64,000 nucleotides of DNA from SZAS-103 sp964449135 (GTDB lineage Bacteria > Pseudomonadota > Gammaproteobacteria > Xanthomonadales > Xanthomonadaceae), in assembly GCA_964449135.1 (NCBI GenBank), contig CAYUXZ010000002.1, forward strand, positions 34,670 through 98,669, read 5' to 3'. The notes under the pieces were generated by a model. It did not search any database, was not told the origin of the DNA, and saw only the letters and a list, made by a program, of their open reading frames with translations. Positions 52,966 to 62,360 of the stretch are shown here, piece after piece. Position numbers and translations under genes: made by a program. Every line of letters starts with the position of its first letter. Positions within the stretch are counted from its first letter, which is position 1.

Positions 52966-53276
52966 AAACCCATCCCCGGAGGCAGCTGCAGGCCCGCAGT
53001 CGCGGCGGATGTGCGCTTCGACGCTTCCGCATTGGCGTTGGAAACCGCGTCGTTGAACGCGGCGGCGATCAGGTCTTCGAGCATGTCTGCGTCGTCCATC
53101 ACCGACGGATCGATGCGCACGCGGCGGCATTCGAACTTGCCGGTGAGCGTGACGGAGACCTTGCCGCCGCCGGACTGGCCGGCGACTTCGAGCGTCGCCA
53201 GCTCCTCCTGCACGCGCTTGAGGTTGTCCTGCACGCGCTGGGCCTGTTGCATGAGTTGGGCGATGTTTCCACGCAT
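52962..53276 (-). CDS. ybaB: YbaB/EbfC nucleoid-associated protein
   Basis: A 104-aa DNA-binding protein starting MRGNIAQLMQQAQRVQDNLK with the family core VSVTLTGKFECRRVRIDPSV. It sits between dnaX and recR, the usual order, 16 bases after dnaX and overlapping the recR start (CTGA). Confidence 0.95.
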   Translation of the reverse strand: MRGNIAQLMQQAQRVQDNLKRVQEELATLEVAGQSGGGKVSVTLTGKFECRRVRIDPSVMDDADMLEDLIAAAFNDAVSNANAEASKRTSAATAGLQLPPGMGF

Positions 53277-53292
53277 GGTTCGTTCTCTTCGT

Positions 53293-54996
53293 TCAATTTT
53301 CGTCGACGGGCCGGATGGAATCGGGCACGAGCTTTGCGCCGAACTGCTGCATGTAGCGCTGCACTGCAGGATCGCCCATGAACTCGCGCTCGGCGCTGTT
53401 CTGGCGCTCGTCGCGCGCTTTCGCGTTGCGCGCGTGGAGAGTGTCCTCGCCCGCAGCGGCTTTCGCGAACACGATCTTCGGAGCGGTGCCGAGCAGGGCA
53501 GCAAAGGCGTCGGCGAGCTTGCCGACCAGTGCATCACTGCGCAGGTGCGCGAGGTCTTCGGGCAGGCTCAGCGTGAGCACGCCGTCGGCATGGCCGACGA
53601 ACGCGGCGTGCGCGGCCAGATCGCGCGCCGGGCCCTTGAGCCCGCTGTCGGCGACCAGCGCCATCCAGTCGTCGGCATCGCGCACGGCGCGAACGGACGC
53701 GGCGCGCGGAGTGTCCGCAGACGGCGTTTCATGCGCAACGAACGGCGCTTCGCGCACGGGCGTTGGGGCGCGTGGCGATGATGGTTCAGTGGTCCGATCG
53801 CTGGTGCGAAGGCTTCCTGTCGGCGGTGCCGCAGACGTGCGCGCCGAAGTCGCCGCGGACGATGCGCCGGGCTTGCGCGCGGCGGGTTCTCTCGCGGACT
53901 CGACCGCGTCCGTGGCCGCGGGACGGAATGCGAGCATCCGCAGCAGCGTCATCTCGAATCCGGTACGCGGACTCGGCGCCAGCGAAAGATCGCGGCGTCC
54001 GGCGATCGCCATCTGGTACCAGAGCTGCACGAGTTCGGGCACGATCCGCGAAGCCAGCGCGGCGACATCCACGTCGTCCGCATCGCCCCCGCCCGCGCCC
54101 GGCACGAGCTGGTGCAACTGGATGCGATGCAGGCTCGCAGCGAGTTCGTCGAGCACTTGTGCGAAGTCCGGCGAGAATCCGGCGAGGGTTTCGACTTCGC
54201 CCATCAATGCCGAACCATCCGCATTCGCGAGCGCATCGAGCAATGCGCCGACGCGCGCGCGATCCACGGTGCCGAGCATCGCACGCACGCCGGCCTCATC
54301 GAGACTGCCGGCGGTGTAGGCGATCGCCTGGTCGAGCAGCGAAAGCCCGTCGCGCAGGCTGCCGTCCGCGCCGCGCGCGAGCAGCGCCAGCGCGCCCGCA
54401 TCCATCGGCAGCGCTTCGGCGACGAGGATTTTCTCCATCTGCGCGCGGATCTGCGCTTCGTCGAGCCGCTTGAGGTTGAACTGCAGGCAGCGCGAGAGCA
54501 CCGTCACCGGCAGCTTGTCCGGATCGGTGGTCGCGAGCAGGAACTTCACATGTGGCGGCGGCTCCTCCAGCGTCTTGAGCAGCGCGTTGAACGCCGACTT
54601 CGACAGCATGTGCACTTCGTCTATGAGATAGACCTTGGTGCGGCCGCGCGATGGCATGTACTGCGCGTTCTCGATCAGCTCGCGGACGTTTTCGACGCTG
54701 GTGTTCGACGCAGCATCTATTTCCAGCAGGTCCACGAAACGCCCGGCGTCTATGTCCAGGCAGGTCGCGCACTCGCCGCAGGGCTCGGCGCCCTGCCCGC
54801 GTTCGCAGTTCAGGCTCTTGGCGAAGATCCGCGCGATGGTGGTCTTGCCGATCCCGCGCGTGCCGGTGAACAGGAAGGCGTGGTGCACGCGGCCGGATTC
54901 GAGCGCGTTGACCAGAGCGCGCACGACATGCTGCTGCCCGACCAGTTCGGCGAAGCGCTTCGGGCGCCACTTGCGGGCGAGGACGAGGTAGGACAT
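53293..54996 (-). CDS. dnaX: DNA polymerase III subunit gamma/tau
   Basis: A 567-aa clamp-loader ATPase. It starts MSYLVLARKWRPKRFAELVG, has Walker A GTRGIGKT, the zinc module around CGECATCLD, Walker B VYLIDEVHMLS and sensor LATTDPDKLP. The C-terminal third is Ala/Pro-rich, then a tau-type polymerase-binding domain. No poly-A slippery site for programmed frameshifting is visible, so only the full tau form may be made. Divergent from the tRNA-Ser(GGA) gene. Confidence 0.97.
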   Translation of the reverse strand: MSYLVLARKWRPKRFAELVGQQHVVRALVNALESGRVHHAFLFTGTRGIGKTTIARIFAKSLNCERGQGAEPCGECATCLDIDAGRFVDLLEIDAASNTSVENVRELIENAQYMPSRGRTKVYLIDEVHMLSKSAFNALLKTLEEPPPHVKFLLATTDPDKLPVTVLSRCLQFNLKRLDEAQIRAQMEKILVAEALPMDAGALALLARGADGSLRDGLSLLDQAIAYTAGSLDEAGVRAMLGTVDRARVGALLDALANADGSALMGEVETLAGFSPDFAQVLDELAASLHRIQLHQLVPGAGGGDADDVDVAALASRIVPELVQLWYQMAIAGRRDLSLAPSPRTGFEMTLLRMLAFRPAATDAVESAREPAARKPGASSAATSARTSAAPPTGSLRTSDRTTEPSSPRAPTPVREAPFVAHETPSADTPRAASVRAVRDADDWMALVADSGLKGPARDLAAHAAFVGHADGVLTLSLPEDLAHLRSDALVGKLADAFAALLGTAPKIVFAKAAAGEDTLHARNAKARDERQNSAEREFMGDPAVQRYMQQFGAKLVPDSIRPVDEN

Positions 54997-55058
54997 GCGG
55001 ATTCCGTCGAGACTGATGCCATTGTGCCAATCTGCCGGAACCGGGCCAAGCAATATGG

Positions 55059-55087
55059 TGGAACGGCCTTTGTTTGGCAGGTAGAAT
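55059..55087 (+). promoter_or_regulatory. Probable promoter of tRNA-Ser(GGA)
   Basis: A -10 TAGAAT (55082-55087) is followed by a GC-rich discriminator (GCGCGC), as in stable-RNA promoters; TGGAAC at 17 bases upstream is a weak -35. The start would be near 55094, twelve bases before the tRNA. Confidence 0.45.
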
Positions 55088-55105
55088 GCGCGCTGCGGCT
55101 TTTTC

Positions 55106-55198
55106 GGAGAGATGTCCGAGTGGTTGAAGGAGCACGCCTGGAAAGTGTGTAAGCGGCTTATACCCGCTTCGCGGGTTCGAATCCCGCTCTCTCCGCCA
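55106..55198 (+). tRNA. tRNA-Ser (anticodon GGA)
   Basis: A 93-base class II tRNA with encoded CCA. Acceptor GGAGAGA pairs with TCTCTCC. Anticodon stem CACGC/GTGTG encloses CTGGAAA, anticodon GGA at 55140-55142. A long variable arm (CGGCTTATACCCGCTTCG region) and TTCGAATC T-loop are present. Reads UCC and UCU serine codons. Confidence 0.95.
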
Positions 55199-55242
55199 GA
55201 TTCATGGCCCCTACCGGGGCTCACGATGCAGCGCTCTACGGT

Positions 55243-55346
55243 GGCCCCGTCGGCGCCCTCGCGACGATAGCTCGCAAACCCCGCCAGGGCCGGAAGGCAG
55301 CAACGGTAGCGAGTGATTCGGGCGCCGGGGTGTCGCTGGCGGGGTC
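55243..55346 (+). ncRNA. ffs: Signal recognition particle RNA (4.5S)
   Basis: The conserved apical hairpin GGGCCGGAAGGCAGCAACGG (about 55288-55306) with the GGAA tetraloop is diagnostic. The terminal arms GGCCCCGTCGGCG and CGCTGGCGGGGTC pair along 13 bases allowing G-U, giving an RNA of about 104 bases. Together with Ffh it targets membrane proteins. Lies 45 bases after tRNA-Ser and may be co-transcribed. Ends are approximate. Confidence 0.9.
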
Positions 55347-55364
55347 GCCTCCCTTCGACGATCT

Positions 55365-58300
55365 TTATTTCGCGGCCGGCGCGTCGAGCTTCAGTTCCGG
55401 CTTGCCCGCGGCTTTCAACTTCGCGTTGAGCAAGGCGAAGTCCTCGTCCTTGAGCTTTCGCCAGCCAGCCAGCGCGCGATCGAGCATCGGCTTCATGGCT
55501 TCGAACCCCGCGCGCGCATCCGGCGACGGCGCTGCGTCGGCGCCGTCCGCGGCGGCTTCGAGCTTCTCGATCGCGCTGCCGATGAAAGCCAGCGTCTTCG
55601 TACTTCTCGGCGGCATCGCCCAGGCGTTGTGCGGATTGGGCGTATCCAGCGTGCCCAGGATCGCGAGTGCCTTCGCGTCGAGCTGTGCGTAGCCATCGGC
55701 AAACGTCGGATCGGGCTGCTTGCGCGCCTCGAGCAGTGCGCCATGCAAGCGATTTACTTCGCCGAACGAGACGGCGAGCCGCGCGTGCAGCGCTTCGACC
55801 TGCCGCGCGAACGCAAATTGCTGCGCATAGGTTTCCGGCGGAAGATGCACGCGCGGATCGGGCGCGATCTTCAGCGGTTGCTTCCAGGCCTGCCCATCGA
55901 CCGTGAGTTCGACCGTGTAGTCGCCCGGCGGCGCGAACACGCCGTCGGCGTAGGCATTGCCTTCGGCGAGCTCGGCCGCGGCGGCATAACGCAACGGCCA
56001 GACGAAACGATGCAAGCCCGGCGTCGTCGCGAGCGTCGAGGGCTGCACGTCCCATTCCGGCGCGATGCCCGCATTGGTCGCATCGTATTTCGGCGGCGCA
56101 TCGGCGCTGGAATATGCGCGCACGAGCCCGCCCTGCGCGTCAAGAATCTTCAGCCGCACCGGCTGCTTCGGCGTCTGCGCAAGGTAGTAATCAATGCGCG
56201 CGCCGAACGGCGGATTCACCGCGGTCGGCTCGTCCTTCTGCAGCGGCGTGCCGGTGAATCCCGCCGGCCGCGCGCGGATCGCGACCGATGGCTTGAACAA
56301 GAATGGTGGGCCAAGAACACCCATCATCGCCATCTGCCGCAGCGACGCGAGGTCATCGAGCACCCAGAAGCTGCGGCCGTGCGTGGCGATCACGAGGTCG
56401 TCGCCGTGCACGTCGAGGTCGCGCACCGAAGTCCGCGGCAGGTTCATCTGCAGCGGCTGCCAGCGCGCGCCGTCGTCGTACGAGACATACACGCCGCGCT
56501 CGGTCGCCGCGTACAGCAGGCCGCGCTGTTTCGGATCCTCGCGCACCGCATTGACGAAATCGCCGTCGCGGATGCCTTCGACGATGGCCTGCCACGTCTT
56601 GCCGCCGTCGCGGGTGCGGTAGATGTGCGGCCGGCGATCGTCGAGGCGATGCCGGTCGATCGCCGCGTAGGCGACGTTCGCGTCGAAATGCGAAGCCTCG
56701 ACGATGCCCACCTTGGACCAGGACGTGAGCTGCTTCGGCGTAACGTTGCTCCAGTGCGCTCCATGATCGGCGCTGCGCCAGATCAGCCCATCGTCGGTGC
56801 CAACCCAGATCAATTTCGCATCGACTGGCGACGGCGCGATCGCATAGATCACGCCGCGGCGCGGGCCTGTGCCGAGGTTGTTCGCTGCGCTGACCACGTC
56901 CAGATTCTTCGGCACGTCCGGATTCTCGCGCGTGAGGTCCGGACTGATGACGTCCCAGCGCTCGCCGCCGTCAGTGGTGCGGAACAGTTTCTGGTTTGCG
57001 TAGTACAACGTTTTAGCGCCGGTCTTCGAGAACGTCAGAGGCAGCGTCCAGGTGCGCCGGTAGAGTTCGTCGGGCGTGGCCAGCGTCGGATCGATCGAAT
57101 GGGTCTGCTCGGTGCGCAGGTCGAGTTTCTGCACGCCGTCGCCATAGATGATGTCCGGATCGTCGGGATCGGGTGCGATCATGCCGCTCTCGCCGCCCGC
57201 GGTGGTTTCGTGGAACTGCTCCATCGAGATCACCGCCGTGCCCGCGACCGCGCTGGGCACCGACACCGCGCCCGAATCCTGCTGCGCGCCGTACACGCGG
57301 TACGGAAAACGGTTGTCGGTGCTGACGTGGTAGAGCTGAGCGGTCGGCTGGTTGTGCCAACTGCTCCAGGAACGGCCGCCGTTGAGCGTGATCATCGCGC
57401 CTTGGTCCACGCCGAGGATGCGCCGATCCGGATTTGCCGGATCGATCCACAGTTCGTGGTAGTCGTCGCCGGTCGCATCGCCCTTGTCCGCGACGAAATG
57501 CGTGCCGCCATCGTCCGAGCGCAGCACGATGGTGTTCATCGCATACACGCGATCGGCGTTCTTCGGATCGGCGGCCACACGGCCGAAGTACCAGCCGCGC
57601 TGCCAGATGCGGATGTCGTCGCTCATGCGGCGCCAGTGCGCGCCTGCGTCGTCGGAGCGATACATGCCGCCTTCTCCAGCGACCAATCCATCAACGATCG
57701 CATAGACGCGCTGCGGCGACGCGTCGGAAATCGCGAGGCCGATACGGCCGACGTGCGCGGGAAATCCGTTGCCCTGCAACTGCGTCCAGTGGTCGCCGCC
57801 GTCGGTCGACTTCCACAGGCCAGAACCCGGGCCGTTCGCGGGCGGATAGATGTTCCACGGCGTGCGCCGCGCCTGCCACATCGCCGCGTAGATCACCTGC
57901 GGATTGCCGGGCTCGAACGCCAGATCGATCGCGCCGGTCGTATCGTCGTGCCCGAGTACGCGCTGCCAGTGCGCACCGCCGTCGCGCGAACGGAACACGC
58001 CGCGCTCCGCGTTCGGACCGTAGGGATGGCCGAGCGCTGCGACGAACACCGTGTTCGCATCGCGCGGATCAACGAGCACCTTGCCGATCTGCTGGCTGTC
58101 GGCGAGCCCGATCTTCGTCCAGGTCTTTCCGCCGTCGCCGGAACGGTACATGCCGTCACCCTGCGCGATGTCCGAGCGCATGTCCGCTTCGCCGCTGCCG
58201 ACGTACAGCACCTTCGGCTCGGAAGGCGCGAGCGCGATCGCGCCGATCGAACCGACCGGCTGGTCGTCGAAGATCGGCTGCCATGTGCGACCCGCGTCCT

Positions 58301-58523
58301 GCGTTTCCCAGACGCCGCCATTGACCGCGCCGAAATAGAAATGCTGCGCTTGCCCGGGCACGCCCGCGACCGCGAGCACGCGCCCGCCACGGAACGGGCC
58401 GATCAGGCGCCAATGCAGATCGCCGAATTCCGAGGATGCGGCGAAGGCCGCGTTTGCGATACCAAGGCATGCGCAGAGCCAGACATATCGGTGCAGCGCG
58501 AGCACGGGCTTGGACAATGGCAT
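55365..58523 (-). CDS. Large exported BNR/VPS10-type beta-propeller protein
   Basis: A 1052-aa exported protein (signal peptide ending NAAFAAS). Many sialidase-type Asp boxes and BNR repeats occur (for example TQDAGRTWQPIF, SGDGGKTWTKIG, TRDGGKTWQAIV), folding into propellers of the sortilin/VPS10 and glycosyl-hydrolase-like family; a conserved WRLIGPFRGGR opens the mature part. The C-terminus is helical. These proteins are often called glycosyl hydrolases, but catalytic residues are unproven. The start at 58523 begins the signal peptide. Confidence 0.85.
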   Translation of the reverse strand: MPLSKPVLALHRYVWLCACLGIANAAFAASSEFGDLHWRLIGPFRGGRVLAVAGVPGQAQHFYFGAVNGGVWETQDAGRTWQPIFDDQPVGSIGAIALAPSEPKVLYVGSGEADMRSDIAQGDGMYRSGDGGKTWTKIGLADSQQIGKVLVDPRDANTVFVAALGHPYGPNAERGVFRSRDGGAHWQRVLGHDDTTGAIDLAFEPGNPQVIYAAMWQARRTPWNIYPPANGPGSGLWKSTDGGDHWTQLQGNGFPAHVGRIGLAISDASPQRVYAIVDGLVAGEGGMYRSDDAGAHWRRMSDDIRIWQRGWYFGRVAADPKNADRVYAMNTIVLRSDDGGTHFVADKGDATGDDYHELWIDPANPDRRILGVDQGAMITLNGGRSWSSWHNQPTAQLYHVSTDNRFPYRVYGAQQDSGAVSVPSAVAGTAVISMEQFHETTAGGESGMIAPDPDDPDIIYGDGVQKLDLRTEQTHSIDPTLATPDELYRRTWTLPLTFSKTGAKTLYYANQKLFRTTDGGERWDVISPDLTRENPDVPKNLDVVSAANNLGTGPRRGVIYAIAPSPVDAKLIWVGTDDGLIWRSADHGAHWSNVTPKQLTSWSKVGIVEASHFDANVAYAAIDRHRLDDRRPHIYRTRDGGKTWQAIVEGIRDGDFVNAVREDPKQRGLLYAATERGVYVSYDDGARWQPLQMNLPRTSVRDLDVHGDDLVIATHGRSFWVLDDLASLRQMAMMGVLGPPFLFKPSVAIRARPAGFTGTPLQKDEPTAVNPPFGARIDYYLAQTPKQPVRLKILDAQGGLVRAYSSADAPPKYDATNAGIAPEWDVQPSTLATTPGLHRFVWPLRYAAAAELAEGNAYADGVFAPPGDYTVELTVDGQAWKQPLKIAPDPRVHLPPETYAQQFAFARQVEALHARLAVSFGEVNRLHGALLEARKQPDPTFADGYAQLDAKALAILGTLDTPNPHNAWAMPPRSTKTLAFIGSAIEKLEAAADGADAAPSPDARAGFEAMKPMLDRALAGWRKLKDEDFALLNAKLKAAGKPELKLDAPAAK

Positions 58524-58644
58524 GGCGTTCCCTGACGGCGTCAATGCGCCGGATTGATGGCCTCGGCAAGGGATCCCGCAGACTTCATGACAAGCATAGC
58601 GGCTGCGCTGCGATCACGCAGGCATGACGAATGGCCTATATGGC

Positions 58645-59067
58645 TTACGCAGAATCCGGGTGCAACCAACCCGCGCCGCCATCGGCGTAGTGCTCGTGCT
58701 TCCAGATCGGCACGCGCGACTTGATTTCGTCGATGATCCAGCGGCAGGCCGCGAACGCGGCGTCGCGGTGCGCTGCTGACACGCCGACCCACACGGCGAT
58801 GTCGCCGATCGCGAGGTCGCCGACGCGGTGCGCCGCGCAGGCGCCGAGTATTTCGAACTTCGCGCGCGCTTCTTCGAGGATACGCGCGCCCTCGGCTTCG
58901 GCGAGCTCGACATAGGCCTCGTAACGCAGTCCGTCCACGGCGCGGCCGTCGTTGTGGTCGCGCACGCATCCCTCGAAGCCCGCGAAACCGCCCGCGCGAC
59001 GGTCGTGCAGGCTTTCGCGCAGGCTCGCGGTGTCGATGGGCTGGTCGCTGATCGAGAACGCTTTCAC
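58645..59067 (-). CDS. moaE: Molybdopterin synthase large subunit
   Basis: A 140-aa MoaE that transfers sulfur from MoaD thiocarboxylate to precursor Z, forming molybdopterin. Signature regions are FAGFEGCVRDHNDGRAVDGL, VWVGVSAAHRDAAFAACRW and the catalytic Lys in VPIWKHEHY. The GTG start is one base after the moaD stop. Confidence 0.95.
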   Translation of the reverse strand: MKAFSISDQPIDTASLRESLHDRRAGGFAGFEGCVRDHNDGRAVDGLRYEAYVELAEAEGARILEEARAKFEILGACAAHRVGDLAIGDIAVWVGVSAAHRDAAFAACRWIIDEIKSRVPIWKHEHYADGGAGWLHPDSA

Positions 59068-59068
59068 G

Positions 59069-59308
59069 TCAGCCCCCACTGACCGGCGGAATGAACGCGA
59101 TCTCATCGCCGTCGGCCGCGACGTCGTCCCAGCGCGCGAACGCGCCGTTGCGCGCCACGCGCAGGCGTTCGCGCGGCAGCGTGAAGCCGTGGCGTGAGCG
59201 CGCCGACTCGTACAACTGCGAGAGCGACGGTGCGGCGATCTCTACGTTCTCGGCATCGCGCCCAGCGACGTCGCGCAGGCTTGCGAAATACAGCAACCGT
59301 ACGCGCAT
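59069..59308 (-). CDS. moaD: Molybdopterin synthase small subunit
   Basis: A 79-aa ubiquitin-like sulfur carrier ending in the diagnostic Gly-Gly (IPPVSGG), which becomes a thiocarboxylate. The N-terminus VRLLYFASLRDVAGR is typical. Its ATG overlaps the moaC stop by one base (TGATG). Confidence 0.95.
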   Translation of the reverse strand: MRVRLLYFASLRDVAGRDAENVEIAAPSLSQLYESARSRHGFTLPRERLRVARNGAFARWDDVAADGDEIAFIPPVSGG

Positions 59309-59802
59309 CAGTCCGCCTCGCCGACGTCGCGCTTGCCGCCGCGCTTGGCCAGCAGCTTCGTCGGGCCGATCACGATCGCGTGCGATATCGCCTTGCACAT
59401 GTCGTAGACCGTCAGCGCGGCGACTGAGGCGCCGGCCAGCGCTTCCATTTCGACGCCGGTGCGGTGCGTGGTGCGCACTTCGCAACGGATCTTCAGGGTC
59501 TCGCCATCCGTCCAATCGATCGCGAAACGGCAGCCGTCGATCGGCAGCGGATGGCAGAACGGGATCAGCTCGTGCGTGCGCTTGACCGCCATCGTGCCGG
59601 CGATGATCGCTGTATCCACCACCGGGCCTTTCGCGCTGGCCATGCCTTGCGCGCGCAGCGACTTCGCGACGGTTTTCGGGAACCGTACGCGACTGGTCGC
59701 GACCGCGACGCGCGTGGTGACGGCTTTCGCGGAGACGTCCACCATCGCCGGGCGGCCTTTGGGGTCCACGTGCGTCAGCTTCTTTTCGAGCTTCTTCGCC
59801 AT
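59308..59802 (-). CDS. moaC: Cyclic pyranopterin monophosphate synthase MoaC
   Basis: A 164-aa MoaC converting the MoaA product to cyclic pyranopterin. Conserved: THVDPKGRPAMVDVSAK, IPFCHPLPIDG, GVEMEALAGASVAALTVYDM and CKAI. Between moaA (two-base gap) and moaD. Confidence 0.97.
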   Translation of the reverse strand: MAKKLEKKLTHVDPKGRPAMVDVSAKAVTTRVAVATSRVRFPKTVAKSLRAQGMASAKGPVVDTAIIAGTMAVKRTHELIPFCHPLPIDGCRFAIDWTDGETLKIRCEVRTTHRTGVEMEALAGASVAALTVYDMCKAISHAIVIGPTKLLAKRGGKRDVGEAD

Positions 59803-59804
59803 CG

Positions 59805-60830
59805 CTAGCCGCCTATCACATACATCTCGATATGTTTTTGCGGATTGTTCGCTGCACCGCGGATCTCGCTGTAGCGATCCGCGCGCGCGCTCCACAGCTC
59901 GCGCAGCCGATTCTCCAGCGCGGATGGATCGTCCAGCCACTGATGCAGGTCGTGGCCTTCGTCCGCGAACAGACAGGCGTAGAACTTGCCGTCCGCCGAC
60001 AACCGCGCGCGGTGGCAGTCGCCGCAGAACGGCGCGCTGACCGAACTCACGAAACCGATCTCGCCCGCACCGTCCGCATAGGCATAACGCGAAGCGACCT
60101 CGCCGCGATAGTTCGCATCGAGCACGCGCAAAGGCCAACGCGTGGCGATGCGATCGCGCAATTCGGCCGACGGCACCACGTTCTCGCGCCGCCAGCCGTT
60201 GCAGGTGCCGACATCCATGTATTCGATGAAGCGCAGCACGTGACCGCTGCCGCGGAAATGTCCGGCGAGTTCGAGCGCATCGCCGTCGTTGACGCCGCGC
60301 TGGATCACGGTGTTGATCTTCAGCGATCCGAAACCCGCTTGCTGTGCTGCGGCGATGCCTGCGAGCACATCGTCGAGGTTTCCGCGCCCGCCCGACAGCG
60401 TGCGGAAGCGCTGCGGATCGAGCGTGTCCAGGCTGATCGTGAGACGCTGCAGGCCGGCGTCGCGCAGCGCCGAAGCGTGCCGCGCGAGCAGGCTGCCGTT
60501 GGTGGTCAGCGCGAGGTCGTCGATGCCTTCGATCGCGGCGAGCCTGCGCACGAGCTGCGGCAGGTCCTTGCGCAGCAGCGGCTCGCCGCCGGTCAGGCGC
60601 ACCTTGCGCGTGCCGAGCGCGACGAACGCGCGCACCGCGCGTTCGATCTGCGCGAAATCCAGCCGTTGCGCCGCACCCAGCAAGGGCTCGTCCGGGTGGG
60701 TTTCCTCCGGCATGCAGTACGGGCAGCGGAAGTTGCAGGTCTCGATCACCGACACGCGCAGGTCATGCAGCGGCCGGCCGCGGCGATCGCGTGGCATGGT
60801 TTCCGGAAAGCGTTGCGGAACGGCGTTCAT
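59805..60830 (-). CDS. moaA: GTP 3',8-cyclase MoaA
   Basis: A 341-aa radical-SAM enzyme. The N-terminal cluster motif CNFRCPYC and C-terminal cluster residues CGDCHRARLSADGKFYACLF are intact, and the protein ends in Gly-Gly (YVIGG), needed for activity. It cyclises GTP in the first step of molybdenum-cofactor synthesis. An alternative ATG at 60797 is possible. It overlaps the upstream metallo-beta-lactamase gene by ATGA. Confidence 0.97.
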   Translation of the reverse strand: MNAVPQRFPETMPRDRRGRPLHDLRVSVIETCNFRCPYCMPEETHPDEPLLGAAQRLDFAQIERAVRAFVALGTRKVRLTGGEPLLRKDLPQLVRRLAAIEGIDDLALTTNGSLLARHASALRDAGLQRLTISLDTLDPQRFRTLSGGRGNLDDVLAGIAAAQQAGFGSLKINTVIQRGVNDGDALELAGHFRGSGHVLRFIEYMDVGTCNGWRRENVVPSAELRDRIATRWPLRVLDANYRGEVASRYAYADGAGEIGFVSSVSAPFCGDCHRARLSADGKFYACLFADEGHDLHQWLDDPSALENRLRELWSARADRYSEIRGAANNPQKHIEMYVIGG

Positions 60831-61585
60831 CGCGCGCCAGTATCCGGCGGTGCGGGTTCGGGCAGCGTGACGACGTCGCCTGCGTGCGCGACGCAATAGC
60901 CGCGCGCGGCGAGCGCCGCGCCGTCGCGCGCCGATTCGTAGTGGTACAGGACCATGCGTTGGCGCAGCGCATCCGGGTATTCGCGTTCGAGGTCGTCGAT
61001 GCCGGTATGCGAGGGATTGCCGTGCAGCGCGCAGTCGTGCGCGATCGTCTCGCCCTCGTCGGCGTGGTGTGCGAGCATCTCGGGAATTGGCCGCGTGTCG
61101 CCGGTATAGACGAAGCTGCCGCGCAGACGCAGCCCGTAGGCGGTGTCGGGCAAGTGGTGGCGGACCGGGAACGTGTCGAACCACAGGTTCTCGTGCCAGA
61201 AACCGCGCGAAACCGGGATCATCTGGAACGCGTCCCAGAAATTCGCGGTGCCCTCGGCGAGCGCGCCCGGATAATCGCCGACGCGCGATTGCAGGTGCGG
61301 AATCACGCTCGCGGGCACGTACAGGCGGATGCGTCCGCGCAACGCCTCGTCAAAATAGCCGCGCACGAACAGCCGCTCCATGCCGGCGACGTGGTCCATG
61401 TGCACGTGGGTGATGTAGAGCGCGCGCGGCGTTTGTCCGTAGTGCTCCAGGTACGAGGTCAGCGCTTCCTGGCCGCAATCCACCATCAGCAGCGGCCTGC
61501 CGTCGCGTTCGATCGCCACCGAGGACGAACCCAGCTCGACCGCCGACGCATTGCCCACGCCAAGGAAGCGCAGCGCCCAGCTCAT
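60827..61585 (-). CDS. Metallo-beta-lactamase-fold hydrolase upstream of moaA
   Basis: A 252-aa protein with the zinc motif THVHMDHVAG and later His and Asp ligands (FVYTGDTRP; NPSHTGID), in the RNase Z/phosphodiesterase-like branch. No RNA-binding arm is obvious. It overlaps both kdkA and moaA by ATGA, so it is translated with them. The substrate is not predictable. Confidence 0.85.
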   Translation of the reverse strand: MSWALRFLGVGNASAVELGSSSVAIERDGRPLLMVDCGQEALTSYLEHYGQTPRALYITHVHMDHVAGMERLFVRGYFDEALRGRIRLYVPASVIPHLQSRVGDYPGALAEGTANFWDAFQMIPVSRGFWHENLWFDTFPVRHHLPDTAYGLRLRGSFVYTGDTRPIPEMLAHHADEGETIAHDCALHGNPSHTGIDDLEREYPDALRQRMVLYHYESARDGAALAARGYCVAHAGDVVTLPEPAPPDTGAR

Positions 61586-62328
61586 GCCGTTTCCCGCAGC
61601 GCAGAATCGTACGCGGCACGCAGCGCATTCCAGCCTTCGACGACTTCCGCCGACCGTGCGCGCGCGCCGAGCTGCTTGCGCAACGAGCGCAGCAACCGCG
61701 CGAGGTTCGCCTGCTGCCACGCGCGCGCCGGTGCGCGCAGCCTGCCGCGGTCGAAATCGATCAGCCAGTGCGAACCCTGCGCATCCATCAGCACATTATC
61801 CACGTTGAGGTCGGCGTGGTCGGTGCCGGCGCGATGGAAGCTCGCGACCAGACGACCGATCGCGACCCAATCCGGTGTTCCGCCAGCGCGCAGGACATCG
61901 CCGAACGAGCGCGCACCGGCGATGCGCGCGACGATCAACGCGGCGCGGTAACGCGCGCCCTCGCGCCAATAGGCCGCGGCCAGCGGCGCAGGAACCGGCA
62001 GGCCGCGTTCGCGCAGCGCGCGCAGCAGGCGGAATTCGCGGAACGAGCGCGTGCGCTCGGCGCCGGCGAACAGGTAGCCGTCGCGACTGATCCGCGCCGC
62101 CATGCCGCCGCGGCGGTAATGGCGCAGCACGGCCGCGCCAGCAGGCGTGTTCACGAACCAGGCCGCACCGCGCCCGCCTTCGGCCACCGGCTGCGCATCG
62201 AGGCCGGGAGTGGCCGGATCGAACAGCGCGGTCGTCGCGTCCGGCAGCGCGTCGCGATCGAACAGCAGCGTGCCGGCGCCGCTGGTATCGCGGAAAGGAA
62301 CGGCAGCGTCGGCGTCAACCAGTGTCAT
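61582..62328 (-). CDS. kdkA: 3-deoxy-D-manno-octulosonic acid kinase (KdkA)
   Basis: A 248-aa LPS kinase of the WaaP/KdkA superfamily. Kinase-like features are AGTDHADLNVDNVLMD (catalytic Asp) and WLIDFDRGRLR (DFG-like). It phosphorylates Kdo in the inner core, used in bacteria with a single phosphorylated Kdo. ATG at 62328 is preferred over GTG at 62337. Divergent from the GT9 gene; both serve LPS core assembly. Confidence 0.9.
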   Translation of the reverse strand: MTLVDADAAVPFRDTSGAGTLLFDRDALPDATTALFDPATPGLDAQPVAEGGRGAAWFVNTPAGAAVLRHYRRGGMAARISRDGYLFAGAERTRSFREFRLLRALRERGLPVPAPLAAAYWREGARYRAALIVARIAGARSFGDVLRAGGTPDWVAIGRLVASFHRAGTDHADLNVDNVLMDAQGSHWLIDFDRGRLRAPARAWQQANLARLLRSLRKQLGARARSAEVVEGWNALRAAYDSALRETA

Positions 62329-62360
62329 CGGCGGCACAGTCTGGCAGTCTTGTCGTCGCC

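Noticed and set aside
53293..54996. Programmed ribosomal frameshift in dnaX producing gamma
   Set aside because: No run of six or more A, nor a slippery heptamer with a hairpin, was seen in the gene.
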